From positions 1 to 34,616 of the IMG/VR virus record IMGVR_UViG_3300042356_000424: a stretch of DNA of 34,616 nt; one strand, written 5' to 3'. Below are positions 1 through 6,368 of this stretch, piece by piece (position 1 is the stretch's first letter; the number at the start of each line of letters is the position of its first letter). The position numbers were made by a program, and so were the translations under genes. This DNA is from a virus. The notes under the pieces are model-generated. The model ran no database searches. It worked only from the letters and a program-made list of their open reading frames with translations, and had not been told where the DNA came from.

Positions 1-374
1 AGATTTAACTTGCGTTCTAATCCTAATTTAGGGTGTACAGAATAATCTCTATGTATATTAAGTTTGCCGTTTCTACCATGCATATGACAGCCACCACCAT
101 GCAATCCATAATCAGGATACAATTTTTGTATACCAGTCATATCCTGTAGTTTTTTAACAAACTCATCTGAGCAAAACTGAGTAAATGCTTGATATACATG
201 TTTAGGTAAAAATCTCCAATCATTCAACGTTTTTTTATTTTCAATCACATTGTTGTAATAAAACCAACGTTCATCATTATAATCAATAAATTCGTCTGAC
301 AATTTTTCTGCCATTTCTTGTTCAAAGAAATTATCAATTATCAAATGATAAAAGGGTATGTTTGATTCTGTCAT
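1..374 (-). CDS. 2OG-Fe(II) oxygenase, prolyl-4-hydroxylase-like (C-terminus outside window)
   Basis: Translating the minus strand from the ATG at 374 gives an uninterrupted 124-residue frame that runs off the left edge. Near its end it carries GLHGGGCHMHGRNGKLNIHRD followed by HPKLGLERKLN; the IHRD segment is the HxD iron-binding motif typical of phage and marine prolyl-4-hydroxylase-like dioxygenases. The second iron histidine and the 2OG-binding arginine would lie beyond the window. Its ATG overlaps the TGA of the upstream gene (ATGA), so the two are probably translationally coupled. Phage enzymes of this family probably hydroxylate proteins or small molecules; the substrate here is unknown. 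Confidence 0.75.
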   Translation of the reverse strand, partial: MTESNIPFYHLIIDNFFEQEMAEKLSDEFIDYNDERWFYYNNVIENKKTLNDWRFLPKHVYQAFTQFCSDEFVKKLQDMTGIQKLYPDYGLHGGGCHMHGRNGKLNIHRDYSVHPKLGLERKLN

Positions 375-1066
375 GTATTTGTAATCCTAATAACTTCTCT
401 TTCAATGTCACCCTGAAACAATGATACATAATTCCATGGTTGAATGCATCCTATCCAAGCTTCATGGTCATATCTAAAGTAATCAGATATATACATCATT
501 TTACTAATTGTACTAACTTCCCCTATAATAGATTCATTTTTGTGAGGTAGTTTGGGTAATTTTTTAATATGATTAGAGTTAGCCCACCAAAAGTTTCCAC
601 TATAATGAGGCCATTGACTAATCATTCCTTCGCTATACAATATACCAACAGTACAATAACCGGTGTCTAATAGCTCTATACATTTTTTATAGTTTACTAT
701 ATTATAGTACTCTAATAGAAACCGCCAGTCGTGTATTGGTTTAACGTTATTTTTGCTAGCACCTTTAACATGAAAATACAAAATATAAGAATCACTATCA
801 TTATCAATAGTTTCTTTAAGAAATTTTAATGTAGGATATTCATAGTGTTCAATACTATTACTAGTATGTACCATTTCTACATTATGATATTGATTTGCTA
901 GTTCTTGTATTGTATTAAATATAGCCAGCTTACCATTAACACATAGATATATTTTATCTGCTAATTCTAACAAACCAGTTTCTTTAAGCAAAGAAAATTG
1001 ATGATTAAAAATCATCAAACTATCTGGTGTATCAATGATATGACTGAATATTTTTATTTTATGCAT
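371..1066 (-). CDS. Glycosyltransferase-like protein
   Basis: The protein is 231 aa from the ATG at 1066. The frame stays open further upstream only because it reads through tRNA-Asn (giving the familiar spurious peptide SPIAQSVERL), so that extension is rejected. Visible motifs are YFHVKGAS near residue 97 and HYSGNFWWANSNHIKKLP near residue 155. The latter is a hallmark of a family of uncharacterised glycosyltransferase-like proteins found next to polysaccharide and phage glycan genes. No signal peptide or membrane segment is seen. It starts five bases after the CCA of tRNA-Asn, and its best Shine-Dalgarno (GGGGAG) lies inside the tRNA. It is coupled to the downstream oxygenase gene by ATGA. 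The activity is inferred from family resemblance only. Confidence 0.6.
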   Translation of the reverse strand: MHKIKIFSHIIDTPDSLMIFNHQFSLLKETGLLELADKIYLCVNGKLAIFNTIQELANQYHNVEMVHTSNSIEHYEYPTLKFLKETIDNDSDSYILYFHVKGASKNNVKPIHDWRFLLEYYNIVNYKKCIELLDTGYCTVGILYSEGMISQWPHYSGNFWWANSNHIKKLPKLPHKNESIIGEVSTISKMMYISDYFRYDHEAWIGCIQPWNYVSLFQGDIEREVIRITNT

Positions 1067-1071
1067 AAATT

Positions 1072-1147
1072 TGGCTCCCCTACGTGGGCTCGAACCACGG
1101 ACATTTTGATTAACAGTCAAACGCTCTACCGACTGAGCTATAGGAGA
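1072..1147 (-). tRNA. tRNA-Asn(GTT)
   Basis: The minus strand folds as a full cloverleaf. The acceptor stem TCTCCTA/TAGGGGA has one G-T pair. The anticodon loop is CTGTTAA, the T-arm is CGTGG-TTCGAGC-CCACG, the discriminator is G and CCA is encoded. The 3' acceptor strand also provides the likely Shine-Dalgarno of the next gene. Confidence 0.96.
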
Positions 1148-1154
1148 ATAATTT

Positions 1155-1229
1155 TGGTGCCCCCACCATGACTTGAACACGGGACCTTCGCCTTACAAGG
1201 GCGCTGCTCTACCACTGAGCTATAAGGGC
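1155..1229 (-). tRNA. tRNA-Thr(TGT)
   Basis: Acceptor GCCCTTA pairs with TGGGGGC using two G-T pairs. The anticodon loop CTTGTAA gives anticodon TGT, the T-arm is CCGTG-TTCAAGT-CATGG, and the discriminator A is followed by encoded CCA. Seven bases separate it from tRNA-Asn. Confidence 0.93.
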
Positions 1230-1254
1230 GACTTTTATTTAATAGTATTAAACA

Positions 1255-1815
1255 CTAACTTAATAAAATTCTACTATGTTTTGGAACACCTGCTAACAAA
1301 TATTCCATTTGGTCAGCAAGTATTGTTCTATGTTGTAGAATCATATTTTCGTAGTGATTTGGGACATAAGGTGCGTATAGTAATTCCATGCGTACTTCCT
1401 TTAAACTCTTATGTCCTTTTTTACTGTTACAATCTTTACAAGCTGTAACAACGTTCATCCAAGTGTTTTCACCACCTTTGCTACGTGGAACAATGTGGTC
1501 ACGACTTAATAGATGATAGTTTGGAAACTGTTCGCCGCAATAAGCACATACATGACGGTCACGACCAAACAATGTTTTATTAGTTAATGCAACACATGAG
1601 TGTTTGTATGGATTGAATCCATGACCTTTGATGGCAATGATACTAGATGCTTCTAAGTAACTTAATGTACCATCATTTTGTATGCCACCGCGGTATTTAG
1701 CCACAATATTCCCCATTGACCATGCGATGGCATCTTTTGCTTTATAGGTAATTGCGTCATCATTTGATATCCATTGCCGGGGAACGCCCGAGATATCTAG
1801 TGCTAGAACAGCCAT
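1255..1815 (-). CDS. HNH endonuclease, free-standing, inside the tRNA array
   Basis: The protein is 186 aa. The ATG at 1815 is chosen because AAGGAG lies 6 bases upstream; a longer frame begins nine codons earlier without a ribosome site. The C-terminal half has a classic zinc-HNH domain: CAYCG, then LSRDHIVPRSKGGENTWMN (the DH catalytic pair and the asparagine), then ACKDCNSKKG, giving two CxxC zinc knuckles. Genes like this are usually homing endonucleases or packaging-associated nickases. Its place between two tRNA genes and away from terminase genes favours a mobile homing endonuclease. It ends in TAG, showing that TAG is a normal stop here because read-through would enter tRNA-Thr. Confidence 0.88.
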   Translation of the reverse strand: MAVLALDISGVPRQWISNDDAITYKAKDAIAWSMGNIVAKYRGGIQNDGTLSYLEASSIIAIKGHGFNPYKHSCVALTNKTLFGRDRHVCAYCGEQFPNYHLLSRDHIVPRSKGGENTWMNVVTACKDCNSKKGHKSLKEVRMELLYAPYVPNHYENMILQHRTILADQMEYLLAGVPKHSRILLS

Positions 1816-1862
1816 GTAGTACTCCTTTTCTGTTATTATCACTAATTGTATTTAATGCCGAG

Positions 1863-1937
1863 TGGTGGGTCCTGCAGGAATTGAACCCACATCCCGAAGT
1901 TCGAAGCATCGTATTCTATCCATTGAACTAAGGACCC
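1863..1937 (-). tRNA. tRNA-Arg(TCG)
   Basis: Acceptor GGGTCCT/AGGACCC is fully paired. The anticodon loop CTTCGAA gives TCG, the anticodon stem has one T-T mismatch, the T-loop is TTCAATT, and A plus CCA is encoded. It would read CGA codons. Confidence 0.93.
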
Positions 1938-2096
1938 GATAAAAGAGGGAGCCTAACTATCTTAGTGTTAATAAGCCTCGTTAGATTGTCTCGTATAGGC
2001 AAGTTTATACACCTATCAATCATACTATAGTGTCATCACAGTAACCCCACTGTGACTAGATTGACAGGGACTCAAACCTATCGTCTATCCCATAAC
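1938..2096 (-). other. Unassigned spacer inside the tRNA array with hairpins
   Basis: About 160 bases lie between tRNA-Arg(TCG) and tRNA-Gln with no tRNA and no convincing frame. A perfect 7-bp hairpin (TCACAGT/ACTGTGA) occupies 2036-2055. A second 6-bp stem (GATAGG/CCTGTC) with a TTTGAGTC loop, resembling a T-arm, lies at about 2063-2082. It may be a decayed tRNA or a small structured RNA; I cannot decide. Confidence 0.35.
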
Positions 2097-2170
2097 TGGC
2101 AGAGGGTACAAGAATCGAACTTGTGATCTCGGAATCAAAATCCGATGTTATGCCATTTAACTAACCCCCA
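2097..2170 (-). tRNA. tRNA-Gln(TTG)
   Basis: The anticodon stem TCGGA/TCCGA encloses loop TTTTGAT (anticodon TTG). The T-arm is ACAAG-TTCGATT-CTTGT, the discriminator is G and CCA is encoded. The first acceptor pair is T-T, in keeping with the weak first pair known for tRNA-Gln. Confidence 0.93.
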
Positions 2171-2190
2171 ATAATCTTGCTAAATAATTG

Positions 2191-2823
2191 ATGTTTAACA
2201 TTACAAAAACCCCAATCTTAATTATTTCATCTCCTAGAACAGGAAGTTCAGTGTTAGGTTCATATTTACAAACTTTGTATGACGTACCTTACTTTAAAGA
2301 ACCTGATTACACAGGCGGTAAGGAAATGACTGACTTTTACGATTATTTCTCTCAGTCAAAAAACTTTATTCTTAAATTTCATTATATACATTTGAATAGA
2401 TACAGAAGTGATATAACCAATTATCTTATTGAAAATGCATATAAAATAAGAATTAGACGAAAAAATATTGTTGAACAAATTGCAAGTTTTTACATTGCAA
2501 CTGAAAGAGGTTTTAAGTGGCATTTTAGAAACACAAATCAATTAAATTTAGTTGACACTCTTAACATTGATATAGCAAAAATCAAACAAAATATTTTATA
2601 TATTAAATACGCAAATTATAAATTAAACTCAGCACCTATTAATTTTGATTTAGACCTATATTACGAAGACTTACCTGAGATGACTGATGCAGGTTATTAT
2701 ATTGTTCCTAAACCTTCTAACTATAATGAGTTGTTATCTACGATAACAGAATTGGTACCGCCACCTAGATTTGAACCAGGGACCTACGCCTTATCAAGGC
2801 GGTGCTCTACCACTGAGCTATAG
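2191..2823 (+). CDS. Sulfotransferase-like protein, running into an antisense tRNA
   Basis: The frame is about 210 aa from the ATG at 2191. The N-terminus ILIISSPRTGSSVLGSYL matches the 5'-phosphosulfate-binding loop of PAPS-dependent sulfotransferases. A later RIRRKNIVEQIASFYIA resembles the 3'-phosphate-binding segment of that fold. It is the only plus-strand gene in the tRNA array. Its last ~20 codons lie over the antisense of tRNA-Ile and the stop is inside that tRNA, so the true C-terminus may have been lost or replaced when the tRNA moved in. No Shine-Dalgarno is seen; GCTAAATA, a weak late-promoter-like box, ends four bases before the ATG. Confidence 0.6.
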   Translation: MFNITKTPILIISSPRTGSSVLGSYLQTLYDVPYFKEPDYTGGKEMTDFYDYFSQSKNFILKFHYIHLNRYRSDITNYLIENAYKIRIRRKNIVEQIASFYIATERGFKWHFRNTNQLNLVDTLNIDIAKIKQNILYIKYANYKLNSAPINFDLDLYYEDLPEMTDAGYYIVPKPSNYNELLSTITELVPPPRFEPGTYALSRRCSTTEL

Positions 2824-2827
2824 CGGT
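2753..2827 (-). tRNA. tRNA-Ile(GAT)
   Basis: Acceptor ACCGCTA pairs with TGGCGGT. The anticodon loop TTGATAA gives GAT, the T-arm is CCTGG-TTCAAAT-CTAGG, and A plus CCA is encoded. The 3' end of the sulfotransferase-like frame overlaps it on the opposite strand. Confidence 0.95.
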
Positions 2828-2831
2828 GAAT

Positions 2832-2906
2832 TGGTGGATGTAAGTAGATTTGAACTACTGACCTACTCCGTATGAAGGAGTTGCACTACCACTGTGCTAT
2901 ACATCC
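2832..2906 (-). tRNA. tRNA-Met(CAT)
   Basis: Acceptor GGATGTA/TACATCC and T-arm AGTAG/CTACT are fully paired. The anticodon loop TTCATAC gives CAT and CCA is encoded. It lacks clear initiator features. An elongator Met or a lysidine-modified Ile identity cannot be told apart by eye. Confidence 0.93.
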
Positions 2907-2907
2907 A

Positions 2908-2984
2908 TGGGGTGCTTGATGGGATTTGAACCCACGCATATCGGAATCACAATCCGAGGTCTTAACCGCTTGACGACAAGCACC
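2908..2984 (-). tRNA. tRNA-His(GTG)
   Basis: Acceptor GTGCTTG/CAAGCAC carries an extra G at position -1 opposite discriminator C, the known identity element of tRNA-His. The anticodon loop is TTGTGAT and CCA is encoded. One base separates it from tRNA-Met. Confidence 0.96.
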
Positions 2985-2986
2985 AT

Positions 2987-3078
2987 TGGTAGAAACGGTG
3001 AGATTCGAACTCACGGGACCATTGCTGATCCGTCTGATTTCAAGTCAGGTGCATTAAACCGGGCTCTGCCACGTTTCC
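2987..3078 (-). tRNA. tRNA-Ser(TGA)
   Basis: This is a 92-nt class II tRNA with a long variable arm. Acceptor GGAAACG pairs with CGTTTCT. The anticodon loop CTTGAAA gives TGA, the T-arm is GTGAG-TTCGAAT-CTCAC, and A plus CCA is encoded. Confidence 0.95.
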
Positions 3079-3086
3079 ATATTATG

Positions 3087-3162
3087 TGGTAGGACCAGGG
3101 CGGTTCGAACGCCCGACCAACGGATTAAAAGTCCGCTGCTCTACCTACTGAGCTATGGTCCT
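3087..3162 (-). tRNA. tRNA-Lys(TTT)
   Basis: Acceptor AGGACCA/TGGTCCT and anticodon stem CGGA/TCCG are well paired. The loop CTTTTAA gives TTT, the T-arm is GGGCG-TTCGAAC-CGCCC, and A plus CCA is encoded. Confidence 0.96.
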
Positions 3163-3168
3163 ATATAT

Positions 3169-3245
3169 TGGTGCGACCGGAAGGACTTGAACCTCCGACT
3201 CCCTATTTCGTAGACAGGTACTCTAATCCACTGAGTTACGGTCGC
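3169..3245 (-). tRNA. tRNA-Arg(ACG)
   Basis: Acceptor GCGACCG/CGGTCGC is fully paired. The anticodon loop CTACGAA gives ACG, which would normally be edited to ICG. A plus CCA is encoded. Its first two bases are shared with the 21-bp inverted repeat that lies immediately upstream. Confidence 0.95.
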
Positions 3246-3326
3246 ATTCTAAAGCACACATAGTTCACCCTAGTCAACAGGGTTGCCCTCTTGGCCTTAT
3301 TTTCCACTATGTGTGCTTTAGAATGC
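3244..3326. repeat. Perfect 21-bp inverted repeat with a 41-nt loop
   Basis: The arms are 3244-3264 and 3306-3326 and are perfectly complementary over 21 bp (core CTAAAGCACACATAG). The 41-nt loop can form nested short stems (CCCT/AGGG). The left arm ends in the first two bases of tRNA-Arg(ACG), so a minus-strand transcript would place a long double-stranded stem directly at the 5' end of the tRNA array. There is no T-tract, so it is not a simple terminator. Confidence 0.85.
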
Positions 3327-3472
3327 CGTGTATTACTACACGACATGATAGGGTCAATACCCTACCCAGTAGTCTTACTAACATGTTGTCACCATGCTTT
3401 CATGTATACTGTCCGCCCATTCTATACATTTTGCGCTGTATTACGGCTCTCGTTGCCTATTCACGCTATCTA
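3327..3472 (-). other. Non-coding leader with short hairpins
   Basis: No convincing gene is seen. Small perfect stems occur at CGTGT/ACACG (from 3327) and AGGGT/ACCCT (about 3350-3363). The stretch seems less AT-rich than its surroundings and lies between the 55-aa gene and the tRNA array on the same strand. It may be part of the array's transcript. Confidence 0.35.
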
Positions 3473-3640
3473 TCAATCAGTATAAGTTAGTTGGTTAACC
3501 TTCTTAGTAGCCTCATGATAGACTTTAGCACGTTGAAATTTATCCTCTATCAACTGTGCTACTTGTTCCCTAGTCAAAACATGTTTGTTAAACCAATCAT
3601 GCTTTGCTTCAGAAGTGTTGTATTGTATCTCTTTGTCCAT
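3473..3640 (-). CDS. Small hypothetical protein, 55 aa
   Basis: The frame runs from ATG at 3640 to TGA at 3473-3475. It begins MDKEIQYNTSEAKHDWFNKH and continues as a charged, probably helical protein (LTREQVAQLIEDKFQRAKV). GAGAGGAA lies about 12 bases upstream of the ATG. The composition looks like a genuine small phage protein and the frame fills most of the gap between the terminator at 3668-3703 and the structured leader. I do not recognise a family. Confidence 0.6.
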   Translation of the reverse strand: MDKEIQYNTSEAKHDWFNKHVLTREQVAQLIEDKFQRAKVYHEATKKVNQLTYTD

Positions 3641-3667
3641 TTATTGTCAAATTCCTCTCTGTAAAAG

Positions 3668-3703
3668 CAAAAACCCCTGAGACTTCTTAGTTTCCCAGGG
3701 GTT
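3668..3703 (-). terminator. Intrinsic (Rho-independent) terminator
   Basis: On the minus strand AACCCCTG pairs with CAGGGGTT across a 16-nt loop and is followed by a run of T (GGGGTTTTTG). It would end the transcript starting at the sigma70 promoter near 3933-3961. Confidence 0.85.
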
Positions 3704-3932
3704 AGATAAATTCGTTATGATGTTAACTTGTTACCTAGTCCCCGGGCTTCTTTCTTGGTTATCATTTGAGCCACGAATACTTGTTGGATATGCTGGTACA
3801 AAGGATACACTGGCTAATGACTGCCATTGTCCCATGTGCTTTAGCGTTTTACAAGTTTTATTCATCATAGTCTTTTATTTAGTCCTGGTTGTAAATTAGT
3901 GCGATTAAACACCTTTTCTCAATTCATGCTGA
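3704..3932 (-). ncRNA. Short transcription unit: small RNA or 45-codon peptide
   Basis: This stretch is bounded upstream by a near-consensus promoter and downstream by an intrinsic terminator, predicting a transcript of about 250 nt. On the minus strand it contains a 45-codon frame starting with tandem ATGs (MMNKTCKTLKHMGQWQSLAS, with AGGA 14 bases upstream). A 15-codon GTG-started frame precedes it. The composition is not clearly protein-like, so a regulatory RNA is equally plausible. No known RNA family is recognised. Confidence 0.4.
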
Positions 3933-3961
3933 AGTATAGCATAGATAGGAATTGATGTCAA
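3933..3961 (-). promoter_or_regulatory. Near-consensus sigma70 promoter
   Basis: On the minus strand TTGACA (6/6) at 3956-3961 and TATACT (5/6) at 3933-3938 are separated by exactly 17 bases. This is the strongest host-type promoter seen in the window and would suit early or middle transcription. Confidence 0.85.
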
Positions 3962-3974
3962 CTTTTTTATTTTA

Positions 3975-4274
3975 TTATAGGTAAATCAGTAACGCAACTG
4001 CAATTGCGTATTCTTTTTCATGGCTAATGCTAATTTTAATATTAGAGTTGTTTACTACATATGGACTTCCTGTAGTACTGTTTAGTATAGTCATTCTTCG
4101 GTGACCGGTTGCTTTGAATATGGCTTCTTTGGCAGCCCATCTTCCTGCAATATATTGTATTTTGTTTGTTGCTTTGTTGAACTCAACTATTTCAGATTCA
4201 GATAGTATTTTATTGGCTAGTTTAGATAAATTATTTTTGAATCTAGAAACCTTAACGATATCACAACCCAACAT
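3975..4274 (-). CDS. acpS: Holo-[acyl-carrier-protein] synthase
   Basis: This enzyme moves 4'-phosphopantetheine from CoA to the serine of an acyl carrier protein, in the cytoplasm. The three family motifs are present: MLGCDIVKVSRF at the N-terminus (the D binds Mg), GRWAAKEAIFKATGHRR near residue 43 (the WAAKEA signature), and ISISHEKEYAIAVAL at the C-terminus. At 99 aa it is shorter than the usual ~125, but all motifs remain. It is divergent from the operon that encodes an ACP, its likely substrate. A possible promoter lies upstream at 4303-4332. Confidence 0.88.
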   Translation of the reverse strand: MLGCDIVKVSRFKNNLSKLANKILSESEIVEFNKATNKIQYIAGRWAAKEAIFKATGHRRMTILNSTTGSPYVVNNSNIKISISHEKEYAIAVALLIYL

Positions 4275-4302
4275 GATTACTACATAGACCAGTTAATAAC
4301 AA

Positions 4303-4332
4303 AGTATATTTTAAAATATTAGACATTCACAA
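4303..4332 (-). promoter_or_regulatory. Probable promoter of the holo-ACP synthase gene
   Basis: On the minus strand TTGTGA (4327-4332) and TATACT (4303-4308) are 18 bases apart. The transcript would start about 20-25 bases before the acpS ATG. The -35 box is weak. Confidence 0.5.
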
Positions 4333-4406
4333 ATTATACACTATATCAGAATCAAGGTCAATTCTTGTTTGCCCGTAATTCAATTATTATCAGCCTTAAA
4401 AGTAAC

Positions 4407-4414
4407 GATAAATA
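4407..4414 (+). promoter_or_regulatory. T4-type late promoter box, 5 bases before the radical SAM ATG
   Basis: GATAAATA matches the T4 late consensus TATAAATA at 7 of 8 positions. The spacing of five bases to ATG would place transcription start on the A of the start codon, giving a leaderless message. No Shine-Dalgarno is present. Confidence 0.5.
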
Positions 4415-4419
4415 ACTGT

Positions 4420-5313
4420 ATGATAGACACTTATTACGAATTAGAACCCAAAGACAATCACTTCTATAGCATCTTTGTCGACGTCACTCACAAATGTAAT
4501 ATGGAATGTGCCAACTGTTATGCACACATAAGAACGGTCCCGGACTTAGATGTAACTAAGTTATATGAAGTTCTAGCACAACTACCTAACAAGGCTGAGA
4601 TTAGACTAATAGGCGGTGAACCTACAGTAAGATCAGACTTAATTGAAATAGTAGATAACATTAAACGCCTGGGGCATCGCCCTACAATGATGACAAATGG
4701 CCTGATGCTAGCTAGGCCAGGTTATGCTAGAGAATTAGCAGACGCAGGTATGCGTAGTATATATATTAGTATGAATGGTGCAGACGACAACTCTATCTAC
4801 AAAATTATGGATGGTGGTGGGTCATGGGCTGAAAGAAAAGTCACAGCACTTAAGGCATGTCTAGATGTAAAAATGAATGTTAACGTTGGTGTTATCTTAC
4901 AAAAAGGTGTAAACGATAATACACCTAAGAGACTTTACGAACTAGTCAAAGAATCACAAGGTAAAGCAATTCTTCGATTTAGGAATGTAGGACAAGTAGG
5001 ACGCTATAGTTTAGAGAAACACCAAAACTGGACGTGGGATGAAATGGTTACATTAGTGTGTAATCAATTAGGCATAGATAAAGAATGGGCGCTGACACAA
5101 ACTGAAATTAACGGATGCCGAGAAAAAAATGTAATATTTTTTCCTGTTGAAGCTGATAAAAAGTATACTACCAGTTGGATTAAAATTACAGACTGGAGTC
5201 CTGAAGATAGTGACTTTCCGGATCCAGGCAATGATAGACGAGGTAGGCTAACTCAGGATTTTAAACTTGCTCCATTTTTTGAACACGTAAAAAAATACGA
5301 AAATCAATTTTAA
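4420..5313 (+). CDS. Radical SAM enzyme
   Basis: The protein is 297 aa from the ATG at 4420. The frame is open further upstream to a TTG, but family alignment begins near FVDVTHKCNMECANCYAH. That segment carries the CxxxCxxC motif that binds the [4Fe-4S] cluster, followed by IRLIGGEPTVRSDL, the SAM-binding GGE motif. MRSIYISMNGAD and the later GQVGRYSLE fit the rest of the partial barrel. There is no clear cysteine-rich SPASM tail. It resembles MoaA/PqqE-type enzymes broadly; the reaction is not predictable. It is the first gene of an operon with desaturase, ACP and an unrecognised protein, suggesting a role in modifying an acyl or small-molecule product. Confidence 0.85.
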   Translation: MIDTYYELEPKDNHFYSIFVDVTHKCNMECANCYAHIRTVPDLDVTKLYEVLAQLPNKAEIRLIGGEPTVRSDLIEIVDNIKRLGHRPTMMTNGLMLARPGYARELADAGMRSIYISMNGADDNSIYKIMDGGGSWAERKVTALKACLDVKMNVNVGVILQKGVNDNTPKRLYELVKESQGKAILRFRNVGQVGRYSLEKHQNWTWDEMVTLVCNQLGIDKEWALTQTEINGCREKNVIFFPVEADKKYTTSWIKITDWSPEDSDFPDPGNDRRGRLTQDFKLAPFFEHVKKYENQF

Positions 5314-5331
5314 ACAACTGCGGTGAATATA

Positions 5332-6135
5332 ATGAAAATATTAAATTTTTGGAATAGCTTGGGGGCGAATCTCAGACGGGTTACCATACCAGCACACATT
5401 TTGACGTTGGTTGGTATAGCATCTGTGTTCACTGGTGCTACCAATTGGCTCTGGTTAATGATAATATACCCTGCATGGTTTCTATTCGGCCATATAGGAT
5501 ATGGTATCTTTGTTCACAGATACTATTGTCATAAATCTTTTGAGACATATACCTGGATAGCTAGATTGGGCGCATTTTTCGGTTTATTGTCAGGTGCTGG
5601 CAGTGCAATGAACGTGAAAGTTATACACGTAGGATATCATCATCCGCATAGCGATACAGAATTAGATCCGCATTCACCTATAAAAGGTCTTTGGTGGAGC
5701 TATCTATTATGGCAGAACCACAAATTTGACCTGGCCAAAGACAAAATATGGGCTGTTAAAGACATGATGAAAGACCCATATCTTAAAGTTTTTCATAATC
5801 ATAACTATAAAATTTATTGGGCATGCTGGTTGCTGTTAGCGTTAATAGATTGGAGACTTGCAGTGTTCATTGTCAGTGCTGCCACAGTTCTAGAGTTTCA
5901 TTTGCTGTCTATAGCCAATACATTCGGTCACTACAAACACAAATGGAGTTATCAGAACTACCAGGGTAGAGACAATAGTCAAAATATCACCTGGCTTAAC
6001 TGGATTACACTAGGGCACGGCCTTCATAATAATCATCATGCTCAGCCAGGCAATTATAATCATGCTCATAAAAAAGGCGAATTTGATACAGCAAAATGGT
6101 TCATTCCGTTAATAGAAAAGAGTAAAACAAAATGA
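5332..6135 (+). CDS. Membrane fatty acid desaturase (acyl-CoA/acyl-lipid delta-9 type)
   Basis: The protein is 267 aa from ATG 5332, preferred over GTG 5323 because GGTGA lies 6 bases upstream. It has the three histidine boxes of di-iron membrane desaturases: HRYYCH (about residues 62-67), HVGYHH (99-104) and HGLHNNHH near residue 235. Between them are hydrophobic spans (for example HILTLVGIASVFTGA and CWLLLALIDWRLAVFIVSAA). Such enzymes insert a double bond into an acyl chain using O2 and electrons from ferredoxin, cytochrome b5 or rubredoxin-like donors. Its stop overlaps the ACP start (ATGA). The ACP neighbour raises the possibility that acyl-ACP or an ACP-derived lipid is the substrate. 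Confidence 0.88.
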   Translation: MKILNFWNSLGANLRRVTIPAHILTLVGIASVFTGATNWLWLMIIYPAWFLFGHIGYGIFVHRYYCHKSFETYTWIARLGAFFGLLSGAGSAMNVKVIHVGYHHPHSDTELDPHSPIKGLWWSYLLWQNHKFDLAKDKIWAVKDMMKDPYLKVFHNHNYKIYWACWLLLALIDWRLAVFIVSAATVLEFHLLSIANTFGHYKHKWSYQNYQGRDNSQNITWLNWITLGHGLHNNHHAQPGNYNHAHKKGEFDTAKWFIPLIEKSKTK

Positions 6136-6368
6136 AAGATGCAGAAAATAAAGTAAGAGCTATTATAGCTAAACATTACAGAATAAGTGAAGATGAAGTT
6201 AAAAACGATAGTTCGTTTATAAAAGACTTTAAAGGTGACAGTTTAGATATCATTGAACTGGTACTGATTCTAGAAGATAAGTATGGTATAGAAGTCCCAG
6301 AAGAAATCGCCGAAGAACTAGACACTGTGCAAAAATTATATGACTATATCAATTCTTTAAATGTTTGA
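6132..6368 (+). CDS. Acyl carrier protein
   Basis: The protein is 78 aa, the usual ACP length. The acceptor serine lies in FKGDSLDIIELVLILEDKYG, the canonical DSL motif at the start of helix II, and the protein is strongly acidic. The N-terminus (MKDAENKVRAIIAKHYRISE) and the IEVPEEIAEELDTV segment match fatty-acid-type ACPs. Its ATG overlaps the desaturase stop and its stop overlaps the next start, so all are coupled. It would carry an acyl or aminoacyl group after activation by the acpS product encoded on the other strand. Confidence 0.93.
   Translation: MKDAENKVRAIIAKHYRISEDEVKNDSSFIKDFKGDSLDIIELVLILEDKYGIEVPEEIAEELDTVQKLYDYINSLNV

Noticed and set aside
1067-1180. N-terminal extension of the glycosyltransferase-like frame to 1180
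   Set aside because: The added residues are a translation of tRNA-Asn and the following spacer; the first ATG after the tRNA is the sensible start.
2907-3092. Plus-strand open frame across tRNA-His and tRNA-Ser
   Set aside because: It is entirely antisense to well-formed tRNAs and its protein has the usual look of translated tRNA genes.
3291-3485. Plus-strand open frame of 64 codons
   Set aside because: It covers the inverted repeat and hairpin region, is rich in Cys and has no ribosome site. The region is better read as structured non-coding DNA.
3717-3899. Plus-strand open frame of 60 codons
   Set aside because: It lies opposite the short unit defined by the minus-strand sigma70 promoter and terminator and has no ribosome site or protein-like composition.
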